A stretch of DNA of 64,000 nt from Candidatus Neomarinimicrobiota bacterium (GCA_017656425.1 JACDNV010000004.1:124001-188000); one strand, 5' to 3'; shown: positions 47,272 through 56,208, counted from the first letter of the stretch. Numbers and translations are program-made. The notes: generated by a model not told the origin, from the sequence alone.

Positions 47272-47393
47272 GTCACTGCAAGCGATAGCGAAGCAATCTG
47301 TTATGCTTTAGTTGATAACGGTATGCTTTAATCGTTATTCCAACTGCAAAGTAGATTGCTTCGTCGTCCACGTTATGGACTCCTCGCAAAGAC
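47272..47393 (+). repeat. Palindromic element copy 4 (122 bp)
   Basis: GTCACTGCAAGCGATAGCG at the left, CTCCTCGCAAAGAC at the right, inner ends AAGCAATCT and AGATTGCTTCG. It carries the GTCCACGTTATGGAC hairpin. The centre (GTTATGCTTTAGTTGATAAC) resembles copies 1 and 2. It lies 9 bp after copy 3 and 8 bp before copy 5. Confidence 0.85.
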
Positions 47394-47401
47394 GTAGCCC
47401 T

Positions 47402-47530
47402 GTCATTGCGAGCGTATTGAAACGGAGCGAAGCAATCTCTTTTGTGTAGTCGAGGTAGTGAACATTTGAAACCTCAAGCGTTTAGCAAAGTAGATTGCTT
47501 CGTCGTCCCAATGGGACTCCTCGCAACGAC
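47402..47530 (+). repeat. Palindromic element copy 5 (129 bp)
   Basis: GTCATTGCGAGCGTATTG at the left, CTCCTCGCAACGAC at the right. The right arm hairpin is GTCCCAATGGGAC, a paired change relative to GTCCA/TGGAC in copies 2 and 4. The left arm shares GAAACGGAGCGAAGCAATCT with the half element at 39687-39724. Confidence 0.85.
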
Positions 47531-47639
47531 TTGTGGATATTAACTTTGATAAAACGTGGCAGTGTATGGGGCCCAAAATTTTACGCTTTATGTTTGGTTA
47601 GGGATAATGTTGAACTTTCTTAATTTGATCTCATTTTCC

Positions 47640-47831
47640 GTTCCGTAATTTCCACTTCAATCTTATTTAGGTTATCCATGAGTCTTTGTTCAAATTTTTT
47701 TGACGAATTTGAGAGTATCATTTTTGATTTTTTACATTTAGTTGTTCAGTTCTATTAGAGCATAAACGCCATCATTTCCTAATTTTTTCTCTTAATGATT
47801 CTTAAACACTTACAACTGATATTTGAAACAT
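47640..47831 (-). pseudogene. Decayed paralogue of the coiled-coil membrane protein
   Basis: Translating the minus strand from the ATG at 47829-47831 gives MFQISVVSV, a stop, then ESLREKI, and, after frame changes, coiled-coil fragments comparable with VVTVKKPLREKLGDDGIEAL of the intact gene at 46723-47055. Further on, KFVKKFEQRLMDNLNKIEVE-like residues match its EKRLSEELAKVRVEIAEVK region. At least one stop and two frameshifts are needed, and the membrane helix is missing. It is a clear relic of a duplication. Confidence 0.7.
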
Positions 47832-48207
47832 AGCGAATATACAGATATTATAATTATTTTAAAATATAATAGGCAGAAGATAAATGAACGATAAGACTAA
47901 CCCAAAATTTTTTAACACCATAAAAATATGTTTTTTTATTTAAAAACTGTGTTTATATTACTTGTGAATATTTGATTAGGAAGAATTTAACTCATAAAGT
48001 ATTTGACTGGGAAATTGAGTAAGAAAAATAGATAATGGAATTTTTTATTATATCAATCTTTCTAAAAGTTATTTTGGAGAAAAGCCACTAAGTCATCATG
48101 TTTCCCCTACCGGTAATATTCCCCGTGATTGATAAATATATAATAAAAAATAAGAGGTAAAATTTTTGTGTTATCAATAACAAAGAAAAAACTACAAGGA
48201 GGAAAAA
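47832..48207. other. Spacer and probable long leader of the RRM gene
   Basis: About 375 bp, AT-rich, no gene seen. The last 150 bp would form the 5' leader of the RRM gene and contain a small hairpin GTTATCAATAAC (48170-48181), then a strong Shine-Dalgarno AAGGAGG. No known riboswitch class was recognised. Confidence 0.4.
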
Positions 48208-48480
48208 GTGAACATCTATGTTGGTAATCTATCGCGTGAATTAAGTGAAAATGAACTATTAGAAGCATTTCAGGCATATGGAGAAGTTTCATCGGCAAAG
48301 ATTATTGTAGATAGAGATACGGGTGTTTCCAGAGGTTTTGGTTTTGTTGAAATGCCGAATAAGGAAGAAGCCGAATCAGCAATAAATGGGCTGAACGGTA
48401 AAGAGCTTAAAGGTCGTAATCTTGTTGTAAATGAAGCAAGACCACGCAGAAATAGGTACAATCGAAGCAGACGCTATTAA
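48208..48480 (+). CDS. RRM-domain RNA-binding protein
   Basis: A 90-residue bacterial RNA-binding protein comprising a single RRM and an Arg-rich tail. RNP2 is IYVGNL at residues 3-8 and RNP1 is RGFGFVEM near residues 41-48. The tail (ARPRRNRYNRSRRY) is basic. Bacterial homologues, such as cyanobacterial Rbp proteins, are often cold induced and bind RNA. The start is GTG, fixed by AAGGAGG 6-7 bp upstream. A hairpin (48494-48526) follows the stop. It stands alone between the repeat region and a decayed dipeptidase gene. Confidence 0.93.
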   Translation: MNIYVGNLSRELSENELLEAFQAYGEVSSAKIIVDRDTGVSRGFGFVEMPNKEEAESAINGLNGKELKGRNLVVNEARPRRNRYNRSRRY

Positions 48481-48493
48481 ACCTTAAAAGTAA

Positions 48494-48526
48494 AAGCCCT
48501 CTTGCTAAAATCTGGCCTGAGGGCTT
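48494..48526 (+). terminator. Probable terminator hairpin after the RRM gene
   Basis: AAGCCCTC and GAGGGCTT form a perfect 8-bp stem with a 17-nt loop, starting 13 bp after the stop codon. It is followed by CTCTCTTAATAGTTCTT, only weakly U-rich, so it could also stabilise the mRNA end. Confidence 0.55.
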
Positions 48527-48614
48527 CTCTCTTAATAGTTCTTATTAGGAACAACGGGTAATTTTTTATTATAATCAATCTACATAATTATAATAAAGGT
48601 TCGGGGTTGTGCCG

Positions 48615-49281
48615 ATGAAGAGGCTCATATTATTCTTAATTTGCTTTACTTTTTTATTTCTCCAGCAGGATTGGGGAGGTAGTTATCCTGATGGATGCAC
48701 CTCCATAATGGTAGGCAGAAAAGCGACAGTTGATGGATCGGCCATTACTTCACATACCTGTGATAGTCATAGAAGCAGAGGTTGGCTGGATATTGTTTCA
48801 CCCATGAAGCATAAAAGAACAGATATGGTGACTCTGGTAAAAAGGATAGAGTGTGAAACTACTGCCATGCCATTATATATTTATGTACCAACTGGCAAAA
48901 TACCACAGGTAAAATATACACATGGTTTTATCAATACAGCCTATCCATGTATGAATGAGCATCAACTGGCTGTCGGTTAGTCGACTTTTGGAGGAAGAGA
49001 GTCATTGAAATCCGATAGTGGACTTATAGATTGTCAACATTAGCAGCTCAAAGCTGGGGAGATATGAGGCATGATCTTGAAGAAGTCTGGGTCCATTACA
49101 GAAACAATTATTGGATAATCAAAGTGATGTAGAAAAGGAAGCTATGAGATTATATAAAATTTCAAAGAAGAGGACTGTAAAATATCTGACAAACTATTCT
49201 ATCAATTGGGGAAATAAAGTAGTTGAAAAAGCCTGAGAAATAGATGATTATCTATGGGCAAAGTATGATGAAAAATTTTAA
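48615..49281 (+). pseudogene. Decayed C69-family dipeptidase
   Basis: The 5' part encodes a signal peptide followed by DGCTSIMVGRKATVDGSAIT, where the Cys would be the N-terminal nucleophile of peptidase family C69, then YTHGFINTAYPCMNEHQLAV. A TAG stop at about 48978 interrupts the conserved G-E-S-T-F-G-G stretch, which continues as STFGGRESLKSDSGLIDCQ. After a large deletion the C-terminus remains as RTVKYLTNYSINWGNKVVEK, a stop, then YLWAKYDEKF. The normal enzyme is over 400 residues, and about half is missing. No function is expected. Confidence 0.82.
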
Positions 49282-49294
49282 GTAAATATGAAGA

Positions 49295-49789
49295 ATGCTT
49301 ATAATTAACATAATATATTGTCTTTTTTCCGTCATAAGCCTGGTACTTATTTTATTTAATCTACCCGGGACTTTTTTAATAACAATATTCTCGTTTGTAA
49401 GAGAATTAATTGATACGAATTCAGGGATCAGATGGGAACTGATTTTAATATTATTGTTTATATCTTTATTACTAGAAGGTAGCGATTATCTGATCTCAAT
49501 ATTTACAATAAAAAGATATGGTGGTTCAAGGGCTGGTATATGGGGAGCGATCCTAGGTGGTATTATTGGGGGTATTGTAGGTTCAGGATTTATGCCCATT
49601 ATTGGTTCTCTACTCGGAGTTATTGTTTTTAGTTTCTTTGGTGCATTATTTTTTGAAATTATGAATAAACGAGAGTTAAGAAAAGCATTCAGTGCAGGTA
49701 AAGGTGCCTTTTTTAGTTTTATTTTTTCAAAAATAATAAAATTGTCTGCAGGTATAATAATGATTATTCTAACACTGGTATGGAAATAA
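49295..49789 (+). CDS. DUF456 family membrane protein
   Basis: A 164-residue integral membrane protein with about four to five hydrophobic helices. The glycine-rich block AGIWGAILGGIIGGIVGSGF and the preceding EGSDYLISIFTIKRYGGS are typical of DUF456. The glycine repeats resemble a glycine-zipper. The function of the family is not established. It begins 13 bp after the decayed dipeptidase and converges on the RodZ-like gene. Confidence 0.85.
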   Translation: MLIINIIYCLFSVISLVLILFNLPGTFLITIFSFVRELIDTNSGIRWELILILLFISLLLEGSDYLISIFTIKRYGGSRAGIWGAILGGIIGGIVGSGFMPIIGSLLGVIVFSFFGALFFEIMNKRELRKAFSAGKGAFFSFIFSKIIKLSAGIIMIILTLVWK

Positions 49790-49807
49790 AATAAATGCTT
49801 TAATTTT

Positions 49808-50644
49808 TTATCTGTAAATCTGTTTTTCTATCACGCCATCCTTAGTTATGGTAAGTTTTACAGGAATCCCATTTTCTCCAATCTTACCCAGATCCTGTCC
49901 GTTAAAATAGATTTTTACTCCAGCAGGTTTCCCAATTCTTAACATGATAGTATTTTTTGCATATAATGTTTTTGTATTTTCAGGGTAATAAATATAATCA
50001 TATGGTGGATTATTATCCTTCATAATTTCTATCCAGCAGGTGTCGAGTATAACGATCCGAACCGAGAAAGAATCAATCTTTGATGTAGGCTCTGATACTG
50101 TGGGCTCAACTTTAATCTTTGTAGTATCAGTTTTTTGTGTATAGGCTGGGGTAATTAAAGTACTTTTTGAAACTGTGGTATCAGCTGGTTTTTGTTGCGC
50201 ATTCTTTTGAATTGTCTGAGCTTTGTTTGTGGGTTCTGTATTCACCTTTTTTCTATCTTCTACTACCTGTTTAATTATAGTGATAAGAAAAATTATCATC
50301 AGGATTACAATAACAGTTGTAGGTATATCTATTCCAGTTTTTTCTCTCTTTCTTTCAGGTTTTTCTTTTTCCTTTTTGAGTGGTTCTTTCTTTTTGGATA
50401 TCTGAACAGATTCATCTTTTTGTGATTTATATGAAACATATTCTTCGATTATTTTATCCGGATCAAAATCAAGTTCTTTAGCATATGAACGTAAGAAAAG
50501 TCGTATATAGGTCTCAGGTAAGATTGTGAAGTCGCCTTTTTCGAATGCTTCGAGGTATTTTTTATTAATTTTTGTTCTTTCAGAGATCTGGTCGAGACTC
50601 AGACCCAATTCTTCGCGTCTTTTCTTTAACTCCAGGTAAAACAT
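49808..50644 (-). CDS. RodZ-like helix-turn-helix membrane protein
   Basis: A 278-residue protein with an N-terminal cytoplasmic HTH (KRREELGLSLDQISERTKIN followed by KKYLEAFEKGDF), a Lys/Glu-rich linker (about 75-100), one transmembrane helix (about 103-122), a Thr/Gln-rich stalk, and a C-terminal beta-rich DUF4115-type domain (about 190-278) ending KLTITKDGVIEKQIY. This architecture is that of RodZ, which links MreB to the cell wall and sets cell shape. It lies 60 bp downstream of maf. MreB is not in the window. Confidence 0.85.
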   Translation of the reverse strand: MFYLELKKRREELGLSLDQISERTKINKKYLEAFEKGDFTILPETYIRLFLRSYAKELDFDPDKIIEEYVSYKSQKDESVQISKKKEPLKKEKEKPERKREKTGIDIPTTVIVILMIIFLITIIKQVVEDRKKVNTEPTNKAQTIQKNAQQKPADTTVSKSTLITPAYTQKTDTTKIKVEPTVSEPTSKIDSFSVRIVILDTCWIEIMKDNNPPYDYIYYPENTKTLYAKNTIMLRIGKPAGVKIYFNGQDLGKIGENGIPVKLTITKDGVIEKQIYR

Positions 50645-50704
50645 TTCATTCCCTTTTTTCCGCTACAAGAAATATTATAAAATTTTGTTTTTAAAACAAA
50701 GTAA

Positions 50705-51295
50705 TTATAAGCATCTAATTAAATTTTTTCTAACGTTATGATAAAAGTTGGGTATCGGAAAGCCCACTACATTAAAAAAACAACCATTTATTTTATCAAT
50801 AAAAACAGCACTAAAATCCTGAATTCCATAGCTTCCGGCTTTATCATAAGGGGTATAATTTTTTATATAAAAATTTATTAAGTTGTCATCAATCTTTCTG
50901 AAAATTACTTCTGTTTTTTCAATTCCCTGAATGTATTTCCCATTATTACTATTAAGAATGCAATAAGCGGTATATACAAAATGTTTATCACCGCTCAGAT
51001 TTTTCAACATATTGTAGGCATCCTTCTCGTTTGCAGGTTTTCCAAGTATTTTTCCATTTTTGACAACGATAGTGTCGGCTGAGATGATCCAGGCATCAGG
51101 GTGTTTTTCAATTAGACTTCTTGCTTTGTTATATGCGTGTAGGATGCATATTTTTTCAGGAACTGAAGCAATATTATTATTCTCCTGGTAATGAGGTGCG
51201 GAGATGTCAAATTCATTAATTATTATTGATAATAATTCTTTTCTCCTTGGAGATGTAGAACCCAGTATTATCTTTTTCCCATAGAAATTAAGCAT
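50705..51295 (-). CDS. maf: Maf-family nucleoside triphosphate pyrophosphatase
   Basis: Hydrolyses non-canonical or excess NTPs (dTTP/UTP type) to monophosphates. 196 residues. The opening IILGSTSPRRKELLSII and the ISADTIVVKNGKILGKP block are family signatures, with the catalytic Asp in SADT. The later DKAGSYGIQDFSAVFIDKIN followed by GCFFNVVGFP is also conserved. It begins 2 bp after the PorU-like gene ends and probably shares its transcript. Maf also affects septum formation in some bacteria. Confidence 0.92.
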   Translation of the reverse strand: MLNFYGKKIILGSTSPRRKELLSIIINEFDISAPHYQENNNIASVPEKICILHAYNKARSLIEKHPDAWIISADTIVVKNGKILGKPANEKDAYNMLKNLSGDKHFVYTAYCILNSNNGKYIQGIEKTEVIFRKIDDNLINFYIKNYTPYDKAGSYGIQDFSAVFIDKINGCFFNVVGFPIPNFYHNVRKNLIRCL

Positions 51296-51297
51296 AA

Positions 51298-54200
51298 TCA
51301 GTACCCTTTGACCATTTTCCCTATGTATGTAAATGTTTTACCTTCTAAATCCTCTGCATAAATTTTATATATATAAACTCCACGAGAGATGATATCATTA
51401 AAATTATCTTTACCGTCCCATTCTATTCTGTTGAATCCTGCAGGATAAATAATACCGTCATCAATAGTTTTAATTAGCAGTCCTCTTATGGTAAATATTT
51501 TTATTTTTACGTAGCAGTCTCTGGTGTTATAAAATGTAAAGTAGGTTTTCTCACAAAAGGGATTAGGAACGTTATAAGGTTTTAGTAGTTTGAACTCTGT
51601 AACAGGATTAAATTCAAAAACTGCACTGACTTCCGACGGATTATTTGCATTGTCCCATGCCTTTATCGTCAAGGTATGAGTCCCAGGAGCTAAATTCTCG
51701 GGCATAAAAAATGTAATAGTCCCGGATGTGTCAGAATTTTGATCATATATAAAATTTTTTGTTATTATATATGTCAGGTCTTTATCCTCATCAATTGATA
51801 GTGTTATGTTATGTCCCATATAGCCAGAAATGTTTATCCCATGTTCATCGATAATTTTTATTTCAAGCGGGGAATCCGGTGTTATTATATCCCCATCGAT
51901 AAAATTAGAGTTATTTAGATACAGTAAGATTCTTGGACCCGTAGAGTCAACAATATCACTTATCCCCCCATAGTATACGGGAAAATAAGAACCTGCATAT
52001 TCCTCTCTATTTGTACTATCCCAGCCGAAAAATGTTATTTTTCCAGGGGTAGTTTGCCAGCTTATATCTTTTGGAATATAAAAACTTGTTTTGAAATTCG
52101 TGTTAAAATTGATTATACCCTGGAATAGTTTTTCCCCCGGTAGCATGTAACTCATAATGTGGGCAACTTTTCTCATATCATAAACTGTTCTTTGTACCAT
52201 TCTATCACTATCATAAACTACGATATTTCCATTTCCATTTGGGTTATTATCTTTTATATAACCTTTTAAAGAAACTTTTGATAAGATCTTTAAAGTATCA
52301 TTATCCATTTTTTCAAAATGTGCGGTTTTGTATGGCAGAGCAAGATATATAGCTGGGTCTCCGAGAAGCACGTATTTCTCATCGTTTTCACTATTTCCAT
52401 TTATTATCTGTCTGGTTAGCTCTCCAATTCTAATTTTATTTGCACAGGAATCGTTAAATAATTTTGAATAAAATTTATTTACAAAATTTGCATTGGCACT
52501 TCCGTAGACACCACGGGTAGCAGAAAGTGTTGCAATAGCTCCATTGTCTGGTTGGATTACAAGAGCTTCTGCCATACAGTTTTCATAAATATCATCAAAA
52601 TATCCCCAACTACATGTAGCAGCTAACCAGAACGGTAACTTCATGCCAGTATGAATTCTATTCAAATCTCGTTTCATTTCAAGTATATATTCCTGTGCCC
52701 AGACGGTAGGACTACCATGTCCCATATAGTTTATGATTGCTGTTCCGTCTTCAAGTTTTTTTAAAATATCTTCTGTAGCTGATGGTCGCTTTACTCCATA
52801 GGCGGATTCGTCAAAAATTGCAGGATATTCCTCGAGATATATTTTGTTGATATTTAAAAATTTTGGAAGAACCTTTGCTATGTGATCTTCTGAATCATAA
52901 ATATGCATTGGTTCGTAGTTATTCGGTCTTGCCACATCATCTGCAACAAGAGTAATGGTACTCCTCCATATACCATAACTAGGATTCAGTATATAATTTT
53001 TGATCTTTTCGACGGCATACTCAGCTTCTTCTACCGTTCTCGCGGTAATTCTCCCTATTGATAAATCCATGTATCGATCGGTACCATTTATGTAGGTAAA
53101 TCGAGCATCAGTTGAATAGGTTTGTTGAGGACTGTAAAGAAAATTGTCCGATTCGACCTGATATGTCATAATTATATTACCTTCGTTGGATTTTATCCCT
53201 CTATAATCATAAGTTCCGTCACCAAGAAGCAATACGAACTTTGGTTGTGGATCCCAGTAATTATATGCATATTGTAGAAAATAGCGAATGGCATGTGGAT
53301 CAGGAATGTCTGCGTTAAATTCATGTATAATATCGCTCTGGTATACAACTTTTGTTGTTAACCTGTTTTCTTCTTGAACCAGATTTGAATGTATGTTTGC
53401 CAATTCATTGGCGGGGTTTGCGAATTCCTCAGTTGTAATAATAACGTATTCAGCACCGGGGACAGTCTCATTTCTTAATTTATTCCATTGATTCTCAGGG
53501 ATGTATTCAAGTCTTACTGGTTTTTTTATTTCACTTTTATCAATTACTAGAAAATGATTTAGTTTGTTACTATAGAAAGTAAAGTAGTATTTTCTATTCT
53601 CTTTCTCAATTGGCACTTTTTTTACATTTGACCAATCTGTTATATCGTAAACCGATGGATTTGAAATATTCGTATTAAAGACAATTTTGACATTTTTATC
53701 CAATTTTTGAATCCAGAAGTCTTTTGGATTCTTAGTGATATCAAGGGAGGCGAAATATAGCCATTCGATGAAATCCAAATATGCGTTCGCTTGATGTATG
53801 TTTGATGAATATTCTATTTTGAATATATTAATTCCCTCGATGATATCATTGTTGGATAGTTTTCTATTTATAAATGAGCTGTTATAATTCCAGCATGTAA
53901 AGTTGTCAAATGAAGCTGGATTATTATTCAGGTATACGGAAAAATTATGTCTAACACTAATATCTTCGACGCGGGTTCCACCGGCAACTCTTATCCTTAG
54001 CCATCCAGTAAATGAAGGATCATCACCCGGTAGATATACAGAGAAATAGTGAGAAGTGCCGCTACCAGCGAATTTCTCGCCATACCATCTCTTTCCTGAT
54101 TTCATAAAATTGGTAAAATCTTTTTCGTGGTGGATAAAAAACATTCCAGTAGCAATCATTGTGTCGATTGAAGAAGTTTCCAAGATTTGCATTCTCTTCG

Positions 54201-55179
54201 GATTTCCAGGATTATCCGCAATACAAAGCCAGTAAAAATTAGTATCCGAGTAGCAATTTTTTTTATATATGAGATAATATTGAGAATGCTGTGATATAGT
54301 GTATGTTCCTTTGCCATAGAATGTGAGAGAATCGCCAGGTCCAAATGTATTATCACTACTATGAATCACTATAGCATTTTCAACTAGATTTTCTGGAATA
54401 TTTATTGTCGGATCTTTGGAAAGCTCACCCCCACCAGTAGAATTTGAATATAAAAAGATTCTATCATGGGATATAGGAGAGTTAATTGCATTAACCTTAT
54501 GCAGTTCATCATAAGTGATTGAATATATACCGTCTTCTGTTATTGGAATCTTGATCCATTTGCCTGTTGGATAAATTGTCGGTTTGGATATGGAAAGTTT
54601 ACGCCTTTTTACCCATTTGTCAATGTATTTGGAGTTGATAAATGTTCTTTTGTAGTATTCTATTTCATTTTTATTAACGGATGAGGTGTTGGATTGGGAA
54701 TTTTCTGAAATTGATTCATAATCTATTTTGATTATAATTCTTCTCAGGACATTTATTTTATTATCTATTAATTTTAAACCAAATATTTTTAACGTGGTGA
54801 CTGGAATATTGCCGAAATAGCCTGGTTCGTTTAAACTTACCTCACCAACTCCCTTAATAATGTTTATAATTTTATCTGAAAAAGGATATTGTCTTATCGG
54901 CTGGTAATTCGATTCTATTACTGTCATATGTGGCATCTTTAATGATGGTAGAGCTATATTCTCAGTAAAAAATGGTAGATAAAATTGATCGATCTTCTCA
55001 AGTGAACTGTTACCGATTTTAATTGCCTTGATCTTATTATTTTCGTATATGAAATCCATACTGTCTGACGAAGTAAATTCAATAACTAGATCTTTTTCCG
55101 ATTCGCTTATAATACTGAATGAACCAGAATATATCAATGTAGTAGTTAGTAGTGTGCTTATTATAACTTTTATTTTAAT
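51298..55179 (-). CDS. porU: PorU-like type IX secretion C25 peptidase (probable AUU start)
   Basis: Cell-surface gingipain-type peptidase that in Bacteroidetes acts as the type IX sortase. A conventional TTG at 55135-55137 gives 1279 residues but cuts into the signal peptide. Reading back in frame gives KIKVIISTLLTTTLIYSGSF, a good signal peptide, opening with ATT at 55177-55179 directly after GGAGGAAAT. I therefore propose an AUU start and about 1293 residues. The C25 domain holds LLGDGTYDYRGI, His821 in YMGHGSPTVW and Cys856 in AATCSWGYFDD. A C-terminal FlgD-like domain (about 1204-1293) ends GVYIYKIYAEDLEG, as in sorted type IX substrates. It lies next to maf and divergent from the MBL gene. 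Other C25 peptidases are possible, but length and N-terminal region fit PorU. Confidence 0.88.
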   Translation of the reverse strand: MKIKVIISTLLTTTLIYSGSFSIISESEKDLVIEFTSSDSMDFIYENNKIKAIKIGNSSLEKIDQFYLPFFTENIALPSLKMPHMTVIESNYQPIRQYPFSDKIINIIKGVGEVSLNEPGYFGNIPVTTLKIFGLKLIDNKINVLRRIIIKIDYESISENSQSNTSSVNKNEIEYYKRTFINSKYIDKWVKRRKLSISKPTIYPTGKWIKIPITEDGIYSITYDELHKVNAINSPISHDRIFLYSNSTGGGELSKDPTINIPENLVENAIVIHSSDNTFGPGDSLTFYGKGTYTISQHSQYYLIYKKNCYSDTNFYWLCIADNPGNPKRMQILETSSIDTMIATGMFFIHHEKDFTNFMKSGKRWYGEKFAGSGTSHYFSVYLPGDDPSFTGWLRIRVAGGTRVEDISVRHNFSVYLNNNPASFDNFTCWNYNSSFINRKLSNNDIIEGINIFKIEYSSNIHQANAYLDFIEWLYFASLDITKNPKDFWIQKLDKNVKIVFNTNISNPSVYDITDWSNVKKVPIEKENRKYYFTFYSNKLNHFLVIDKSEIKKPVRLEYIPENQWNKLRNETVPGAEYVIITTEEFANPANELANIHSNLVQEENRLTTKVVYQSDIIHEFNADIPDPHAIRYFLQYAYNYWDPQPKFVLLLGDGTYDYRGIKSNEGNIIMTYQVESDNFLYSPQQTYSTDARFTYINGTDRYMDLSIGRITARTVEEAEYAVEKIKNYILNPSYGIWRSTITLVADDVARPNNYEPMHIYDSEDHIAKVLPKFLNINKIYLEEYPAIFDESAYGVKRPSATEDILKKLEDGTAIINYMGHGSPTVWAQEYILEMKRDLNRIHTGMKLPFWLAATCSWGYFDDIYENCMAEALVIQPDNGAIATLSATRGVYGSANANFVNKFYSKLFNDSCANKIRIGELTRQIINGNSENDEKYVLLGDPAIYLALPYKTAHFEKMDNDTLKILSKVSLKGYIKDNNPNGNGNIVVYDSDRMVQRTVYDMRKVAHIMSYMLPGEKLFQGIINFNTNFKTSFYIPKDISWQTTPGKITFFGWDSTNREEYAGSYFPVYYGGISDIVDSTGPRILLYLNNSNFIDGDIITPDSPLEIKIIDEHGINISGYMGHNITLSIDEDKDLTYIITKNFIYDQNSDTSGTITFFMPENLAPGTHTLTIKAWDNANNPSEVSAVFEFNPVTEFKLLKPYNVPNPFCEKTYFTFYNTRDCYVKIKIFTIRGLLIKTIDDGIIYPAGFNRIEWDGKDNFNDIISRGVYIYKIYAEDLEGKTFTYIGKMVKGY

Positions 55180-55393
55180 ATTTCCTCCAGGGTTTTTATT
55201 GATGTTTATTCAAAGACTCCACATATTTTAATAGCTTTTTACGTTTAATGCTAAGTTTTGATTCCTTAAATGAAGATAAGTACTAAAGATTATTCTGGTT
55301 TTTGCATGCATTCTGATATTGTTATCATGCTTTTTTCTGAATTACATATAACTATCTTATTACTTAAAGAGTGAAAGAATGGGGGGTTAATTC

Positions 55394-56173
55394 ATGGAAA
55401 GAAACGATAATTATATAAAATTTTTAGGGACAGCTGGCGCAAGGTATGTTGTTGCAAAGCAGATAAGGGCATCAGGGGGTATATTTATAAGTTTGGGTGG
55501 TAGGAATATCTTGCTTGATCCAGGGCCGGGTAGCCTTGTAAGATGTGCAAAGTCGAAACCTACTATTGATGTTACAAAGATTAATGCCATCATCTTGACT
55601 CACGCACATATTGATCATTCAAATGATGTTAATGTGATAATTGACGCAATGACTGAGGGAGGCTTAAAAAAACGAGGACTTCTTTTCGCACCGGAGGATT
55701 GTATATCAGGCGAAAATAACATATTATTTAAATACCTAAAAAGTTATTTAAATGACATTATTATTCTGAAACCCGAAAGTACATACTTTATCGATGGAAT
55801 TGAATTTGTAACGTCTATAAGACTTTTGCACTCGGTAGAGACCTATGGTATAAAGTTTCATTTCGGTGATAAAATGATCTCCTTTGTTGCGGATACCGCA
55901 TATTTCCCTCAGCTTATTGATTCTTATAGAGGATCATATATGCTGATTGTAAATGTAGTACTATATGAAAAGTCCAAAGATAAAGACATAAAACATCTCT
56001 GCATAGATGACGTGTGTAAAATTATAAAAGAGATAAAACCAGAGAAGACGGTATTAACTCATTTTGGTATGACCATGATAAAAGCAAAGCCCTGGGAAGT
56101 TGCAAATATTTTAAGTAAAGAATTAGGCAGAGAAGTGATAGCAGCTAGTGACGGCATGACTATTGAAATTTGA
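55394..56173 (+). CDS. Metallo-beta-lactamase fold hydrolase
   Basis: A 259-residue cytoplasmic metal-dependent hydrolase. Metal ligands appear in ILTHAHIDHSNDVN (His-x-His-x-Asp-His), the bridging Asp in SFVADTAYFP, and a late His in VLTHFGMTMI. Early residues KFLGTAGARYVVAKQIRASG resemble RNase Z/PhnP-type enzymes, which cleave phosphodiesters. The specific substrate is unknown. A strong Shine-Dalgarno-like GGGGGG lies just upstream. It is divergent from porU across about 215 bp and is followed by a palindrome at 56181. Confidence 0.85.
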   Translation: MERNDNYIKFLGTAGARYVVAKQIRASGGIFISLGGRNILLDPGPGSLVRCAKSKPTIDVTKINAIILTHAHIDHSNDVNVIIDAMTEGGLKKRGLLFAPEDCISGENNILFKYLKSYLNDIIILKPESTYFIDGIEFVTSIRLLHSVETYGIKFHFGDKMISFVADTAYFPQLIDSYRGSYMLIVNVVLYEKSKDKDIKHLCIDDVCKIIKEIKPEKTVLTHFGMTMIKAKPWEVANILSKELGREVIAASDGMTIEI

Positions 56174-56180
56174 CTAAAAT

Positions 56181-56208
56181 GTTATGGTTACAAATTTGTA
56201 ATCATAAC
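56181..56208. repeat. 28-bp near-perfect palindrome after the MBL gene
   Basis: Two 14-bp arms around the perfect core TTACAAATTTGTAA, flanked by GTTATG and CATAAC. The single non-complementary position can pair as G-U in RNA. It lies 7 bp after the stop codon at 56173. It could be a terminator, although a U-tract is lacking, or a protein-binding site. Confidence 0.55.

Noticed and set aside
48060-48207. Riboswitch in the RRM leader
   Set aside because: No conserved core of any class I know could be recognised; only a small hairpin is visible.
55305-55337. Hairpin GCATG...CATGC followed by T6 as a terminator
   Set aside because: The stem has only five base pairs and it lies in the divergent promoter region between porU and the MBL gene, with no gene ending there on the plus strand.
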